In this document: positions 14,700 to 22,817 of the stretch, in pieces | Position numbering within the stretch: position 1 is the stretch's first letter | Layout: each line of letters starts with the position of its first letter | Source of the DNA: Spirochaetales bacterium | Lineage (GTDB): Bacteria > Spirochaetota > Spirochaetia > JABEVK01 | Length of the DNA stretch: 54,668 nt | Assembly (NCBI GenBank): GCA_947478845.1 | Contig: CANJXC010000018.1 | Location: 1 to 54,668 of the forward strand | Direction: 5' to 3' | Notes under the pieces: model-generated | The model's database searches: none | What the model was told of the DNA's origin: nothing | Seen by the model: only the letters and a program-made list of their open reading frames with translations | Translations under genes and position numbers: made by a program

Positions 14700-15784
14700 A
14701 GCACTTCCAAAAAGGCCGACTCGACGGTGAGTCCCGGGCCAAAGGCGCAACTGAACAGCTTGCCTTTCTTGCCGCGGTCAAGAAGTTCTCGGAGAACGAA
14801 GAACACCGTTACAGAACTCATGTTTCCATAACGCCGCAAGATATCGTAGCTAACGTCAAGTTCTCCATGGGTCAAGGCCAGCACGTTGGCCATCTTGTCG
14901 AGAATGGCGCGGCCTCCCGGGTGTACTGCAAACAATTCAAGTTCTGACCGGCTCCAGCCAGAGTCGACAAAAAGCCGGTCGAGCACAGCCTGAATGTTGC
15001 CCTCGATGAGCCGGGGGACGTAACTTGAAAGTTTCATGTCGAACCCAGTTTCGCCGATGATCCACGCCATGTCGTTTTCGCTTCCCGGAATGATGTGGCT
15101 GCGAAACTCGTGGAGTTCCAAAAGACCCGGCTTGGCAGACAACAACGCCGCCGAGGCACCGTCGGCGAAAAGCGCATTAGCCACCACCACATCGGGTTCA
15201 AACGCTTTTTGAAAATGCAAGGTGCAAAGCTCCACGTCGACGACCAGCACCTGGGCCTCAGGTGTAGACCTCACAAGACTTTGAGCGAGTTTGAGTGCGG
15301 GGAAGGCTGCAAAACAACCCATGAAGCCTATGTGGAACCGGTGGATTCCCGGATTGAGCCCAAACTCGCGGAACAAATGGTAATCAAAACCGGGCGCCGA
15401 AAAGCCAGTGCAGCTCACAGTGATGAGGTGGGTGACACTCTTGGCTGAAAACTCAGGGTTCTGCTCAAAAAGTTTATGAACTGCTTGAAAAGCAAGTTTT
15501 TCAGCTTCAATAACAAACAAGGCGTTGCGTCTGGCGGTGCTGGGCTCGGGCTCGCTGCCTTCGGAGGGAGGGAAGAACTTACGTTCTCCAGCAGGCAAGC
15601 CGTAATCAGGAATCACCGAGTGGCGGGTTTCGATGGCCGAACCCTCGTAAATCTTCTGGATAAAGTTTCGTTTTTTGGGGGTGTCTCCAAGAGTTTCCAG
15701 CATGAAATCGCGGATGGCGCTCTGCGCAATGGCCGTTTCCGGTACGGCGGTGACCAGAGCATTGAGGTACACATTTGGATTCAC
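14696..15784 (-). CDS. Type III polyketide synthase (chalcone/stilbene synthase family)
   Basis: The 362-residue homodimeric ketosynthase has an intact catalytic triad: Cys125 in ITVSCTGFSAPG, His288 in LFAVHPGGRAILD, and Asn321 in RRYGNMSSVTVFFVL. HIGFMGCFAAFPALKLA is the usual second motif. Such enzymes extend an acyl-CoA with malonyl-CoA and cyclise the product to alkylresorcinols, alkylpyrones or related phenolics. Gene order with an FAD hydroxylase and a methyltransferase parallels the srs alkylquinone genes of Streptomyces. It overlaps both neighbours by four bases. The product is not determinable from sequence; long-chain alkylresorcinol-type lipids are the most likely. Confidence 0.92.
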   Translation of the reverse strand: MNPNVYLNALVTAVPETAIAQSAIRDFMLETLGDTPKKRNFIQKIYEGSAIETRHSVIPDYGLPAGERKFFPPSEGSEPEPSTARRNALFVIEAEKLAFQAVHKLFEQNPEFSAKSVTHLITVSCTGFSAPGFDYHLFREFGLNPGIHRFHIGFMGCFAAFPALKLAQSLVRSTPEAQVLVVDVELCTLHFQKAFEPDVVVANALFADGASAALLSAKPGLLELHEFRSHIIPGSENDMAWIIGETGFDMKLSSYVPRLIEGNIQAVLDRLFVDSGWSRSELELFAVHPGGRAILDKMANVLALTHGELDVSYDILRRYGNMSSVTVFFVLRELLDRGKKGKLFSCAFGPGLTVESAFLEVL

Positions 15785-16971
15785 TGGATATCCTTGAAGG
15801 AGGCTAATTCAGGGTAGCGGGCCTTGGCCTGAGCGAGGTTGCGGAACGGTATGGTCAGCATCGCGTAGTGAGCGGGAATGACGTTCCGCAACACCTGCAA
15901 AAGCCACCCGAGAAGAGCGTTACGCGGACTGGAAGCCCATCCGCGTACGGTTCCCACCGCCATCGAGAGTTCCGAGCGGGCCGCAGCCGTTTTTCCCGCC
16001 TTGCGCCGAACGCGACTGTACAGGGTATTCCAACGTTCGGCCAGTTTGCTCTTGGGTTTTTCCAGGCGAGCCTCAAGGAGAGCCGCAAGAAACTCCGCAT
16101 CGGCAAAACCCGTGTTCATACCTTGGCCACCAATAGGCGACATCTGGTGGGCGCTGTCGCCGGCGAGGTATACCCTGCCCCAGGCATAATGTTCGCTGAT
16201 CCACCGGTGAATGCCGAACGGGCTTTGCCAAGTCCGGGTTACAGGATCCAAGGCGATACCGGTACGTTCCTGCACCTGGTCTTCCAAATAAGACCCCGGC
16301 TGGTCCAGGTAAGTGGAAGTCTGCACGATCCAACGTCGTTTGCCTTGGCCCAGCGGAAACGATTCGACGGCGCCCAAAGACGTGAAAAACAGGTGGGCCT
16401 CGTCGCCCCAGCCGGTCTCGTCGAAATAGTCACCCATGAGGAAGGTCGAATCAAAACGCCTCGGCTTCCAGGCGACATCAATCGAGTCGCGGACTTTGCT
16501 GTGCACACCGTCGCAGCCAACGAGAAACAACGCGCGCTCGGCCCGCGGGTTTCCCGAGGCGTCCTGAAACAGGGCCATAAGAAACTCTGGGTCTTGATCG
16601 AAAGACTGGAATTGCCACCCATATTCGAGGGTGACGTTGGAGAGTTCACGAACCCTCTGTTCTAGGACCATCTCTGTGACACCCTGAGGAACCGACAGGA
16701 TGGGCTCGGGAAAGTTCACTTCTCCCAAAATAGTGCGTTCTTGACCATGAACATGCACCCGTTTGATCGAGGCGCCGAATTGTAGAAGTTCGGTAGCCAC
16801 ACCGAGTTTGCCCAGTAAAGCCAGACTCGGTGGCGTAACCCCGATGGCGTTGCTGGCAGAATCACGAGCAGGTTTCTTCTCGAGCACAAGCACACTGCGA
16901 CCCTGCTTACCCAGCAGGCAGGCCAATACCAAACCCACGGGTCCGGCCCCGACAATCAGGACGTCTGTCAT
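15781..16971 (-). CDS. FAD-dependent aromatic hydroxylase (UbiH/PHBH type)
   Basis: The 396-residue flavoprotein monooxygenase begins MTDVLIVGAGPVGLVLACLL, the GxGxxG dinucleotide fold, has CDGVHSKVR in the middle, and AGDSAHQMSPIGGQGMNTG as the second FAD motif. Group A monooxygenases use NAD(P)H and O2 to hydroxylate phenolic rings. As first gene of the operon followed by a type III PKS and a methyltransferase, it likely oxidises the polyketide ring, possibly to a quinone as SrsC does. Oxygen use implies an aerobic or microaerobic lifestyle. A promoter lies directly upstream with no room for a leader. Confidence 0.87.
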   Translation of the reverse strand: MTDVLIVGAGPVGLVLACLLGKQGRSVLVLEKKPARDSASNAIGVTPPSLALLGKLGVATELLQFGASIKRVHVHGQERTILGEVNFPEPILSVPQGVTEMVLEQRVRELSNVTLEYGWQFQSFDQDPEFLMALFQDASGNPRAERALFLVGCDGVHSKVRDSIDVAWKPRRFDSTFLMGDYFDETGWGDEAHLFFTSLGAVESFPLGQGKRRWIVQTSTYLDQPGSYLEDQVQERTGIALDPVTRTWQSPFGIHRWISEHYAWGRVYLAGDSAHQMSPIGGQGMNTGFADAEFLAALLEARLEKPKSKLAERWNTLYSRVRRKAGKTAAARSELSMAVGTVRGWASSPRNALLGWLLQVLRNVIPAHYAMLTIPFRNLAQAKARYPELASFKDIQ

Positions 16972-16977
16972 GGAACC

Positions 16978-17006
16978 AAAATATCCTTATTCGCGTGTAA
17001 CCTCAA
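16978..17006 (-). promoter_or_regulatory. Main promoter of the PKS/carotenoid operon
   Basis: Minus-strand -35 TTGAGG (17006-17001), 17-bp spacer, -10 TATTTT (16983-16978), then six bases and the ATG of the hydroxylase. The first transcribed base should be the A of the ATG, so the operon mRNA is predicted to be leaderless. No ribosome site is present. Confidence 0.65.
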
Positions 17007-17102
17007 GCGTTCCGAGGAAGTTCCGGTTTCAGCGCCCAAGAGGCCTCACCCTCTTACCGGGATTGACAAGTGCCTTGGTTCGCCCGCAAGCTCACAGCAC
17101 CT

Positions 17103-18122
17103 ATGAAGCCGCTTATTCTTTCGTCACCCGAGCCGCGTAGCCTCGAGATCATCTTCACCGATTCGGCCCGGGAGCGGCTGTTTGAGAAGTACCGACTGGT
17201 TGAGGTGGGCCAAAACGAAGTGGCTGCCCTCCCCGATTCTGTGCTGGCTGAAGTTCGTTATGTGCTGGGTCAGCCACCGATTCCGGCAGAACTCTTAGCG
17301 CGGATGGGGAGCTTAAGGGCAGTGTTGAACGTCGAAAGCAACCTTCTGCCCAACATGCCCTACGACCTGTTGTTTCAGCGCGGGATTTATACCCTGACCA
17401 CAGGCGCAGTGTTCGCGGAACCTGTGGCCGAAATTGGCCTTGCCTTCGCGCTGAGCTTGTTGCGCGATGTGGTGGAAGGCGATCAGGCTTTTCAAGCGGG
17501 GCGTGAGCTGTGGGGTTTTGAGGGCAACCAGCGTGCCCGCCTGTTAACCGGGGCTAAGGTCGGGCTGATCGGTTTTGGCGACTTGGGGCGGGCCGTCAAC
17601 CGCGTGCTGGAAGGGTTTCGGGTGCAGGTCAGCGCTTACGACCCTTGGTTGCCACCCTCTGTTTTGCGCGACCATCGGGTGACGCCTGCCGGTTTAGAAG
17701 AGGTTCTCACCGGTTCCGATGTGGTGTTTTGCGTGGCTTCTGTCACCGGAGAAAACGAGGGATTCCTGCAGGCGCGCCATTTTGCCATGATGCGGCAGGG
17801 AGCGGCCTTCATCCTGTTGTCGCGTGCAGGCGTGGTGGATTTTGATGCGCTGATCGCGGCGGTGGGCTCGGGTCATATTCTGGCCGCCTCGGACGTTTAT
17901 CCGCAGGAGCCTTTGCCCTTGGACCACCCGGTGCGGAAGCTCAAGGGCTTCCTGCGCTCTGCCCACCGTGCTGGAGCCCTCGATGTCGCCATGAAGCGGA
18001 TGGGCGACATGGTTCTCGAAGACATGGACCTCATGGACCGGGGCCTGACTCCCCTGCGCTGCAAACGTGCCGAGCGCGAGACTGCAGCTAAAATGCGCTC
18101 AAAACCGGTCGACAAAACCTGA
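17103..18122 (+). CDS. D-isomer-specific 2-hydroxyacid dehydrogenase
   Basis: The 339-residue protein carries the NAD-binding motif GLIGFGDLGRAVNRVL near residue 152 and the catalytic set of the family: Arg in SRAGVVDFDAL, Glu in DVYPQEPLPLDHP, His in RSAHRAGALD. Members reduce 2-keto acids or oxidise D-2-hydroxy acids; phosphoglycerate dehydrogenase-like and hydroxypyruvate reductase-like forms cannot be separated here. ATG 17103 begins MKPLILSSPEP and fits the family start. A GTG at 17070 would add 11 atypical residues. Neither has a clear ribosome site. It diverges from the PKS operon. A TipAS or other regulator link is not evident. Confidence 0.85.
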   Translation: MKPLILSSPEPRSLEIIFTDSARERLFEKYRLVEVGQNEVAALPDSVLAEVRYVLGQPPIPAELLARMGSLRAVLNVESNLLPNMPYDLLFQRGIYTLTTGAVFAEPVAEIGLAFALSLLRDVVEGDQAFQAGRELWGFEGNQRARLLTGAKVGLIGFGDLGRAVNRVLEGFRVQVSAYDPWLPPSVLRDHRVTPAGLEEVLTGSDVVFCVASVTGENEGFLQARHFAMMRQGAAFILLSRAGVVDFDALIAAVGSGHILAASDVYPQEPLPLDHPVRKLKGFLRSAHRAGALDVAMKRMGDMVLEDMDLMDRGLTPLRCKRAERETAAKMRSKPVDKT

Positions 18123-18162
18123 CCGAGGGATTTAACGAAGAGAAAAACTACAGGATAGAACC

Positions 18163-18891
18163 ATGCAAGAGAACCGAAATAACTTCGTCAGGGCTTCAGC
18201 TGTGCTCGGCTTTTTACTTCTCGTGGGGCTGTTGGGAACGGGCTATTTTATTTCCAATAGCCTGTTGACCGTGAAGGCTATGGAGCGCTCTGTAGAGGTT
18301 AAAGGCCTTGCTGAGCGAGAAGTCAAAGCAGATATTGCAATTTGGCCCATAACTTTCAACGTGGCCGACAACGATTTAGTCAAATTATCCACCACCGTGA
18401 ACAATAAAAACTCACAAGTACTCGCGTTTCTGGAATCAAAAGGCTTTCGAGCAGAAGAAATTAGCATCAACGCCCCTTCTATCATAGACAAATTAGCCCG
18501 AGAATATGATACCAACATTCCGCTCGGGTTTCGCTACAGTGCAACTTCGACTGTGACCGTTTATACAAATCAGGTCGACAAGGTGCGAGAAGCGCGAACT
18601 CAATTGGCTGATTTAGGCAAACTTGGCATTGCCGTTGGCACCGACACTATGGGCGTCGGCGTGCAGTATCTTTACAGTCATTTAAACTCAGTGAAACCTG
18701 AAATGATCGAAGAGGCCACGAAAAATGCGCGTCAAACTGCGGAAAAGTTCGCCAAAGACTCCTCCAGTCAATTAGGTAAAATCAAGCGAGCGAGTCAAGG
18801 AACCTTCAGCATTGATGATAGAGACTCGGGGACGGCATTCATTAAAAGAGTTCGGGTTGTCTCTACCGTTGAATACTATCTTTCTGATTAG
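18163..18891 (+). CDS. SIMPL-domain (DUF541) protein, membrane anchored
   Basis: The 242-residue protein has one N-terminal transmembrane segment (about residues 9-30, SAVLGFLLLVGLLGTGYFIS) and then a DUF541/SIMPL domain (SVEVKGLAEREVKADIAIWP, RTQLADLGKLGI, and NARQTAEKFAKDSSSQLGKI). Known members are periplasmic or surface proteins linked to oxidative stress tolerance or signalling adaptors; their biochemical activity is unsettled. A dT run follows the stop without a hairpin. Codon composition is more AT-rich than in its left neighbours. It stands alone between the dehydrogenase and a tRNA. Confidence 0.86.
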   Translation: MQENRNNFVRASAVLGFLLLVGLLGTGYFISNSLLTVKAMERSVEVKGLAEREVKADIAIWPITFNVADNDLVKLSTTVNNKNSQVLAFLESKGFRAEEISINAPSIIDKLAREYDTNIPLGFRYSATSTVTVYTNQVDKVREARTQLADLGKLGIAVGTDTMGVGVQYLYSHLNSVKPEMIEEATKNARQTAEKFAKDSSSQLGKIKRASQGTFSIDDRDSGTAFIKRVRVVSTVEYYLSD

Positions 18892-19028
18892 TTTTTTTTC
18901 GGCGGCCCCGTACCGCAGTCGGCTGGCCTAACCTACACCCCTACACGACAAACCCTCCGAGCTGGAAACAGCAGCCCAGGTGCGTTCGAAGCCGGAGGAT
19001 AAAACCTAACCTCAGGACTAAAAGAAAA

Positions 19029-19102
19029 TGCGCCCACTTGGATTTGAACCAAGGACCGAGGGATTATGAGACCCGCGCTCTAACCAACTGAGCTATGGGC
19101 GC
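19029..19102 (-). tRNA. tRNA with CAU anticodon (elongator Met or Ile2)
   Basis: The 74-base cloverleaf has acceptor stem GCGCCCA/TGGGCGC, D arm AGCTCAGTTGGTTAGAGC, anticodon loop CTCATAA and T arm TTGGTTCAAATCCAA. CCA is not encoded. The anticodon is CAU, but the sequence lacks initiator features, so it is an elongator tRNA-Met or a tRNA-Ile2 whose C34 would be modified to lysidine. The anticodon stem has a T31-T39 mismatch. I cannot decide between the two identities. Confidence 0.88.
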
Positions 19103-19179
19103 TAGAATACCATAAGAGGCTAGCGAATGGTGGCCTGGCTGTCAAGAATGGTCACCCAAGGCGAAGTTACCTCAGGCGA

Positions 19180-20025
19180 TTACTCTTTGACACTTCCGAC
19201 AGTCACCCCGGAAATGATGTACTTCGAGGCAAAGGCGTAGAACACCAGCAGGGGCACGACGCTCACCCCGATGCCGAGGTAAATGCTGCCAAACTCGGTT
19301 TTGTAGATGTCGGTACGCAGCAGTTGTACCAGCATGGGAAGGGTGTACAAGTTCTTATTGCTGATCAAAATGTATGGAGTGATGAAGTTGTTCCATACAC
19401 CCACAAAGGTGAAAATCCCCATGGTCGCCATGCCTGGCGCCAATATGGGCACCATGATGCGGTTGAACGTGGCGAACTCGCCGCTACCGTCAATGCGCGC
19501 CGCGTCGAGAAGATCGGGGTGAATGACGCCCTTGATGTATTGCGCCAGAAAGAACACCGTCGAAGGCGCAGCTATGGCGGGCAAAATAAGCGGCAGGTAG
19601 TTGTCCAAGAGGCCTAGGTCGGACATGTACCTATAGAATCCGATAAGACCCAGTTGTGGCGGGATGGCGATGAGCACCAAAACCAACTTGAAGAGAGCTC
19701 CGCGCCCGCGATACGTGTACATGGTAAGCCCATACGCAGTCAGGGCGGAAAAATAGACCGACAGCAATGTGGCGCTGAGCGATACAAACGTGCTGTTCAC
19801 AAAGCCCTGACTAATTTGGAAGCCTCGGTTGGTGAGGTTGGTCCAGTTCTCCACGAGGTGAGTGCTGGGCAGCAGGCTCAGCCCACCTTGGATCTCGGCG
19901 GTCGACCTGGTGCCATTGACCAGCATCAGCCAAATCGGCACTACGGTGAGTGCAAAAAACAAGACGAGCACGACATAGATCAGCAACTGATTGGTGCGCA
20001 ACAGCGCGGCGTTGTCATTCTTCAT
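19180..20025 (-). CDS. Sugar ABC transporter permease, MalG type (locus 1)
   Basis: The 281-residue inner-membrane permease has six hydrophobic segments and the cytoplasmic EAA loop DAARIDGSGEFATFNRIMVPILAP, which docks with the ATPase. It is the carbohydrate-uptake CUT1 class. The start overlaps the MalF-like gene by four bases. No ATPase gene is present in the locus, so a shared MsiK/UgpC-type ATPase elsewhere is expected. With the binding protein and divergent xylanase, xylo-oligosaccharides are the likely cargo. Confidence 0.9.
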   Translation of the reverse strand: MKNDNAALLRTNQLLIYVVLVLFFALTVVPIWLMLVNGTRSTAEIQGGLSLLPSTHLVENWTNLTNRGFQISQGFVNSTFVSLSATLLSVYFSALTAYGLTMYTYRGRGALFKLVLVLIAIPPQLGLIGFYRYMSDLGLLDNYLPLILPAIAAPSTVFFLAQYIKGVIHPDLLDAARIDGSGEFATFNRIMVPILAPGMATMGIFTFVGVWNNFITPYILISNKNLYTLPMLVQLLRTDIYKTEFGSIYLGIGVSVVPLLVFYAFASKYIISGVTVGSVKE

Positions 20026-21338
20026 TTCATGGCCTTTTTCGGTACGGCGTCGTCATCGCGCATCATGGTGTAGAGGATGCCGGCCAACACCAAGATCAGG
20101 AGGAACATTCCCACCGAGATGGTGGCTGCGTAGCTGTAGTTGTTGGCTGACGAGAACGCCTGGTTGTACAGGTAAATCGCGGTAGTAGTAATGGACCCGG
20201 CAGGGTCACCGCGGCGGTTAGTAATCAAATAGGGGATGTCGAACATCTGCAGACCACCAATAAGGCTGGTCACCAAGGTGAAGCTCATGATGGGCCTCAG
20301 AAGGGGTAGCGTAATGCGGGTGAATATCTGGCCCGGCTTCGCGCCATCAACCACCGCTGACTCAAATAAAGCCGGCGAGATACCCAAAATGCCGGCGGTT
20401 AGCACGATGATGGTGCTGCCAAACCAAAGCCAGAACTGGATAAACGACACGATGCCACGCGTCCAGATTTCACTACGGAAGAAGTTTATCGCCTCGGGGA
20501 GGTTGAGCGTCTGCACAGCGGCCTGGTTGATAGGACCCGAGGGGTACCCGAACAAACTTGCGAACAGAACGGCTACCGACGCGGAGGTGATGATGTTGGG
20601 CAGGTAGAAAATCGTCTTGAAAAACCCACCAAGACGGATTTTGAGGCTGACGTCGGTAAACCAAACCGCGAAGACCAAGGCAAAGAACAGTTGGGGAACA
20701 AAGTTGAAGAAGAACAAAATGGCCGTGTTGCTAAAGGCCTGCCAAAACTTCTGGTCAAACAGCAATCCGGCGTAGATGGTCTCGGTGGCCTTCGTCAAGT
20801 CGGCTGAGCTAACACCGGCCACCGTGAGCGTCGCGAGGGCCTTGTCGAAGGCGTCTTTCTCCAAGCCGGTCACTTTGACAAAAAAGCCGGTCGGGGCCTC
20901 GGCGTCGGTTTCGGTTCCCAGGCTGAATGCGTCGGGATTCCCCGACGACATGCCGGCATCGGCGGTGGGTGCTTCGGTGGTGGCATCCCCGAGGCTGAAG
21001 GGGTCATCGGCCGTGGAGGTTTCAGCAGGGGCCGGCGCATCGGTGTCGGCGGTGATGCCAGCGTCGGCGAGGGCCTTTACCAGCGAGTGGGCCTTTTCAG
21101 CTTCCACTCCCGTCAGATTGATCGACTGCGACGCTCGACCAAAGTTGGAGAGGCCCACAATTTGGTGCTCGGTGCTCGCGCCCTTCATGTTGGTGAAGCT
21201 CAGGTAGAAGGTATTGAGAATCGGATACAACTGGAAGGTCAGGAATATCAGAAAGAACGGCGTGATAAAGATATACCCCCAGCGGTCGAATCGGACACGC
21301 TGGATTTGTCCGGACTTGCGGACCTTCGATTGGGCCAT
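20022..21338 (-). CDS. Sugar ABC transporter permease, MalF type, with large loop insertion
   Basis: The start ATG at 21338 has GGAG seven bases upstream. The 438-residue protein has a first membrane segment (about residues 18-42), then VGLSNFGR, then an insertion of about 120 residues before LLFDQKFWQAFSNTAILFF, where ordinary CUT1 permeases continue at once. The insertion contains a low-complexity acidic/Ala/Thr stretch with two related units, DDPFSLGDATTEAPTADAG and DAFSLGTETDAEAPTG. It also has two short folded-looking repeats (TGVEAEKAHSLVKALADAGI and TGLEKDAFDKALATLTVAGV). The EAA loop ESAVVDGAKPGQIFTRITLP is intact. The insertion should face the periplasm like the MalF P2 loop. Confidence 0.88.
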   Translation of the reverse strand: MAQSKVRKSGQIQRVRFDRWGYIFITPFFLIFLTFQLYPILNTFYLSFTNMKGASTEHQIVGLSNFGRASQSINLTGVEAEKAHSLVKALADAGITADTDAPAPAETSTADDPFSLGDATTEAPTADAGMSSGNPDAFSLGTETDAEAPTGFFVKVTGLEKDAFDKALATLTVAGVSSADLTKATETIYAGLLFDQKFWQAFSNTAILFFFNFVPQLFFALVFAVWFTDVSLKIRLGGFFKTIFYLPNIITSASVAVLFASLFGYPSGPINQAAVQTLNLPEAINFFRSEIWTRGIVSFIQFWLWFGSTIIVLTAGILGISPALFESAVVDGAKPGQIFTRITLPLLRPIMSFTLVTSLIGGLQMFDIPYLITNRRGDPAGSITTTAIYLYNQAFSSANNYSYAATISVGMFLLILVLAGILYTMMRDDDAVPKKAMK

Positions 21339-21351
21339 GGGGGATCTCCTC

Positions 21352-21388
21352 AAAAAAACGGGCCGCTCCCTGTTTGCGGAGCGGCCCT
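21352..21388 (-). terminator. Intercistronic terminator/attenuator
   Basis: Minus-strand GGGCCGCTCC and GGAGCGGCCC form a 10-bp stem followed by CG and a T7 run between the binding-protein stop and the MalF start. It should reduce readthrough so that the binding protein is made in excess over the permeases. Confidence 0.8.
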
Positions 21389-21396
21389 TGTTCGAC

Positions 21397-22656
21397 TTAG
21401 TTCACTTTCAGGTCGGGGAACTGGGACGAAACGCCTTCTTTGAAGTCCTTGATGGCGGTCGCCTTGTCTTTCTCGCCGTTCTGATAAGCAGTCATCTGCT
21501 CTTGGAAGATGGTCTCGATTTCCTGGTCAAAGCCCGAAAGCACCTTGCCGCTCACGTTTTTTGCCATTTCAGCAAACTGCGCGTAGTGGTTCTGGCCGCC
21601 TAGGTAGGCTTCGGAGTAGGTGCCCTTGATGGCGTCGACAACCGTGCTCTTCGACACGAAGTCACCGGTATCCTTGGCCCAAGCGGTGAGGAACTTGTCG
21701 TTGGTAGTCAGGTACTCGATGAGCTTCTGAGCTTCGGGCTTCATCTTGCTCTTCGAGTACATGGTTAGCCACGTGCCGCCCCAGAAGTAAGGAATGGGAC
21801 CCTGAACCATGGCCCAGTCGCCGCTGGTGTCGGGAGCGTTCTGCTTCAGCACATAGGGAAGTCCCCAGGTGGGCAACAGGTAGCCGAACACGGAGATGGG
21901 GTTGCTCTTTTCGTCCTTGAGCGTGCCCTTCATGCCAGCGAACCAGCCTTCGCTCCACTGACCTTGGCGGCCTTCGTAGCCCTTGTCGTGGAAGAGTTTG
22001 ACGGTGTCAAGAAGACTGGTCATGACGGGGTCAACAATGAGCGTGTTGTTCACAACCCACGGCGCCTTGCGGCCAGACTTGAACACCTGGAACAGGTCAC
22101 CGGTGGACGCGATCATGACGGCGCTGCCCTTCGAGGCAACTTTGAGCTTGTCGGCGACAGCCACAAAGCTTTTCAGGTCCTTGATCATGGCCTGCACCTT
22201 GACCGGATCGTCGGTGCCCAAATACTGCTTGGCCAGGCTGCGGCGGTAGAAGAACGCGCCCGGAGTGGCCTGCCACGACATACCGTGGATCTTGCCATTC
22301 GCGTCGGTGACGACGTCCTTGGTGTACTGAATGGTGTTCTTGCCGGCACCGTTGGCCAAAGCTGTCAGGTCTCCCATCCAACCGGATCCTACATAGCCTT
22401 TTACGTAACCCGCTTCAAGCGAGAAGACGTCAGGGGCGCCTTGGCCACTTTGCAGCACGGGCTTTAGCTTGGACTGGTAGACGTCGTTGGGAACGAGCGT
22501 GAACTCAATCTTCACGTCTGGATTGTCCTTCTGGTAGTAGGCCATCATTTTCTGGAGTTCGTCGGTAAACGACCAAACCACCAGTTTCTTGGCATCTTGT
22601 GCCATGGCGCCGCCGGCTACCAAAAGCGACAGGGCTATCACTAAGAATCTCTTCAT
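21397..22656 (-). CDS. Sugar ABC transporter substrate-binding protein (locus 1)
   Basis: The 419-residue protein starts with a Sec signal peptide (MKRFLVIALSLLVAGGAMAQ) cut near Ala-Gln, followed by KKLVVWSFTDELQKMM, the first strand of a cluster-B (MalE-like) binding protein. It captures an oligosaccharide in the periplasm and delivers it to the two permeases downstream. The ribosome site GGAGGAG lies well placed before the ATG. It is divergent from the xylanase gene and shares LacI-type operators with it, which suggests common induction by xylan fragments. The exact ligand is not visible. Confidence 0.92.
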   Translation of the reverse strand: MKRFLVIALSLLVAGGAMAQDAKKLVVWSFTDELQKMMAYYQKDNPDVKIEFTLVPNDVYQSKLKPVLQSGQGAPDVFSLEAGYVKGYVGSGWMGDLTALANGAGKNTIQYTKDVVTDANGKIHGMSWQATPGAFFYRRSLAKQYLGTDDPVKVQAMIKDLKSFVAVADKLKVASKGSAVMIASTGDLFQVFKSGRKAPWVVNNTLIVDPVMTSLLDTVKLFHDKGYEGRQGQWSEGWFAGMKGTLKDEKSNPISVFGYLLPTWGLPYVLKQNAPDTSGDWAMVQGPIPYFWGGTWLTMYSKSKMKPEAQKLIEYLTTNDKFLTAWAKDTGDFVSKSTVVDAIKGTYSEAYLGGQNHYAQFAEMAKNVSGKVLSGFDQEIETIFQEQMTAYQNGEKDKATAIKDFKEGVSSQFPDLKVN

Positions 22657-22690
22657 GGATTCTCCTCCTCGTGTTTTTCACCATCGATTT

Positions 22691-22704
22691 TGCAATCGAT
22701 TAGA
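22691..22704 (-). promoter_or_regulatory. Half-degenerate LacI-type operator upstream of the binding protein
   Basis: TGCAATCGATTAGA shares the first 11 bases of the perfect palindrome at 22830-22843 and lies 35 bases before the binding-protein start. Confidence 0.5.
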
Positions 22705-22775
22705 AAACGTCATCTTAATTTTTCTGAATGCGCAAGAAAAAGCGAAAAAAGATCCTTCAGCTGAAAGGGAACTGG

Positions 22776-22804
22776 TTGACGGCGCAAAAGAATCGCTCCA
22801 AGAT
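22776..22804 (+). promoter_or_regulatory. Candidate promoter of the xylanase
   Basis: -35 TTGACG (22776-22781), 17-bp spacer, -10 CAAGAT (22799-22804). The -10 box is poor. The LacI-type palindrome begins about 20 bases past the predicted start, so a bound repressor would block elongation. Confidence 0.4.
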
Positions 22805-22817
22805 GACACCGTGAACT

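Noticed and set aside
15868-16665. 265-residue plus-strand open frame
   Set aside because: Antisense to the FAD hydroxylase, which has both FAD motifs.
17063-17068. Perfect TTGACA before the hydroxyacid dehydrogenase
   Set aside because: No -10 box at 16-18 bases; chance match.
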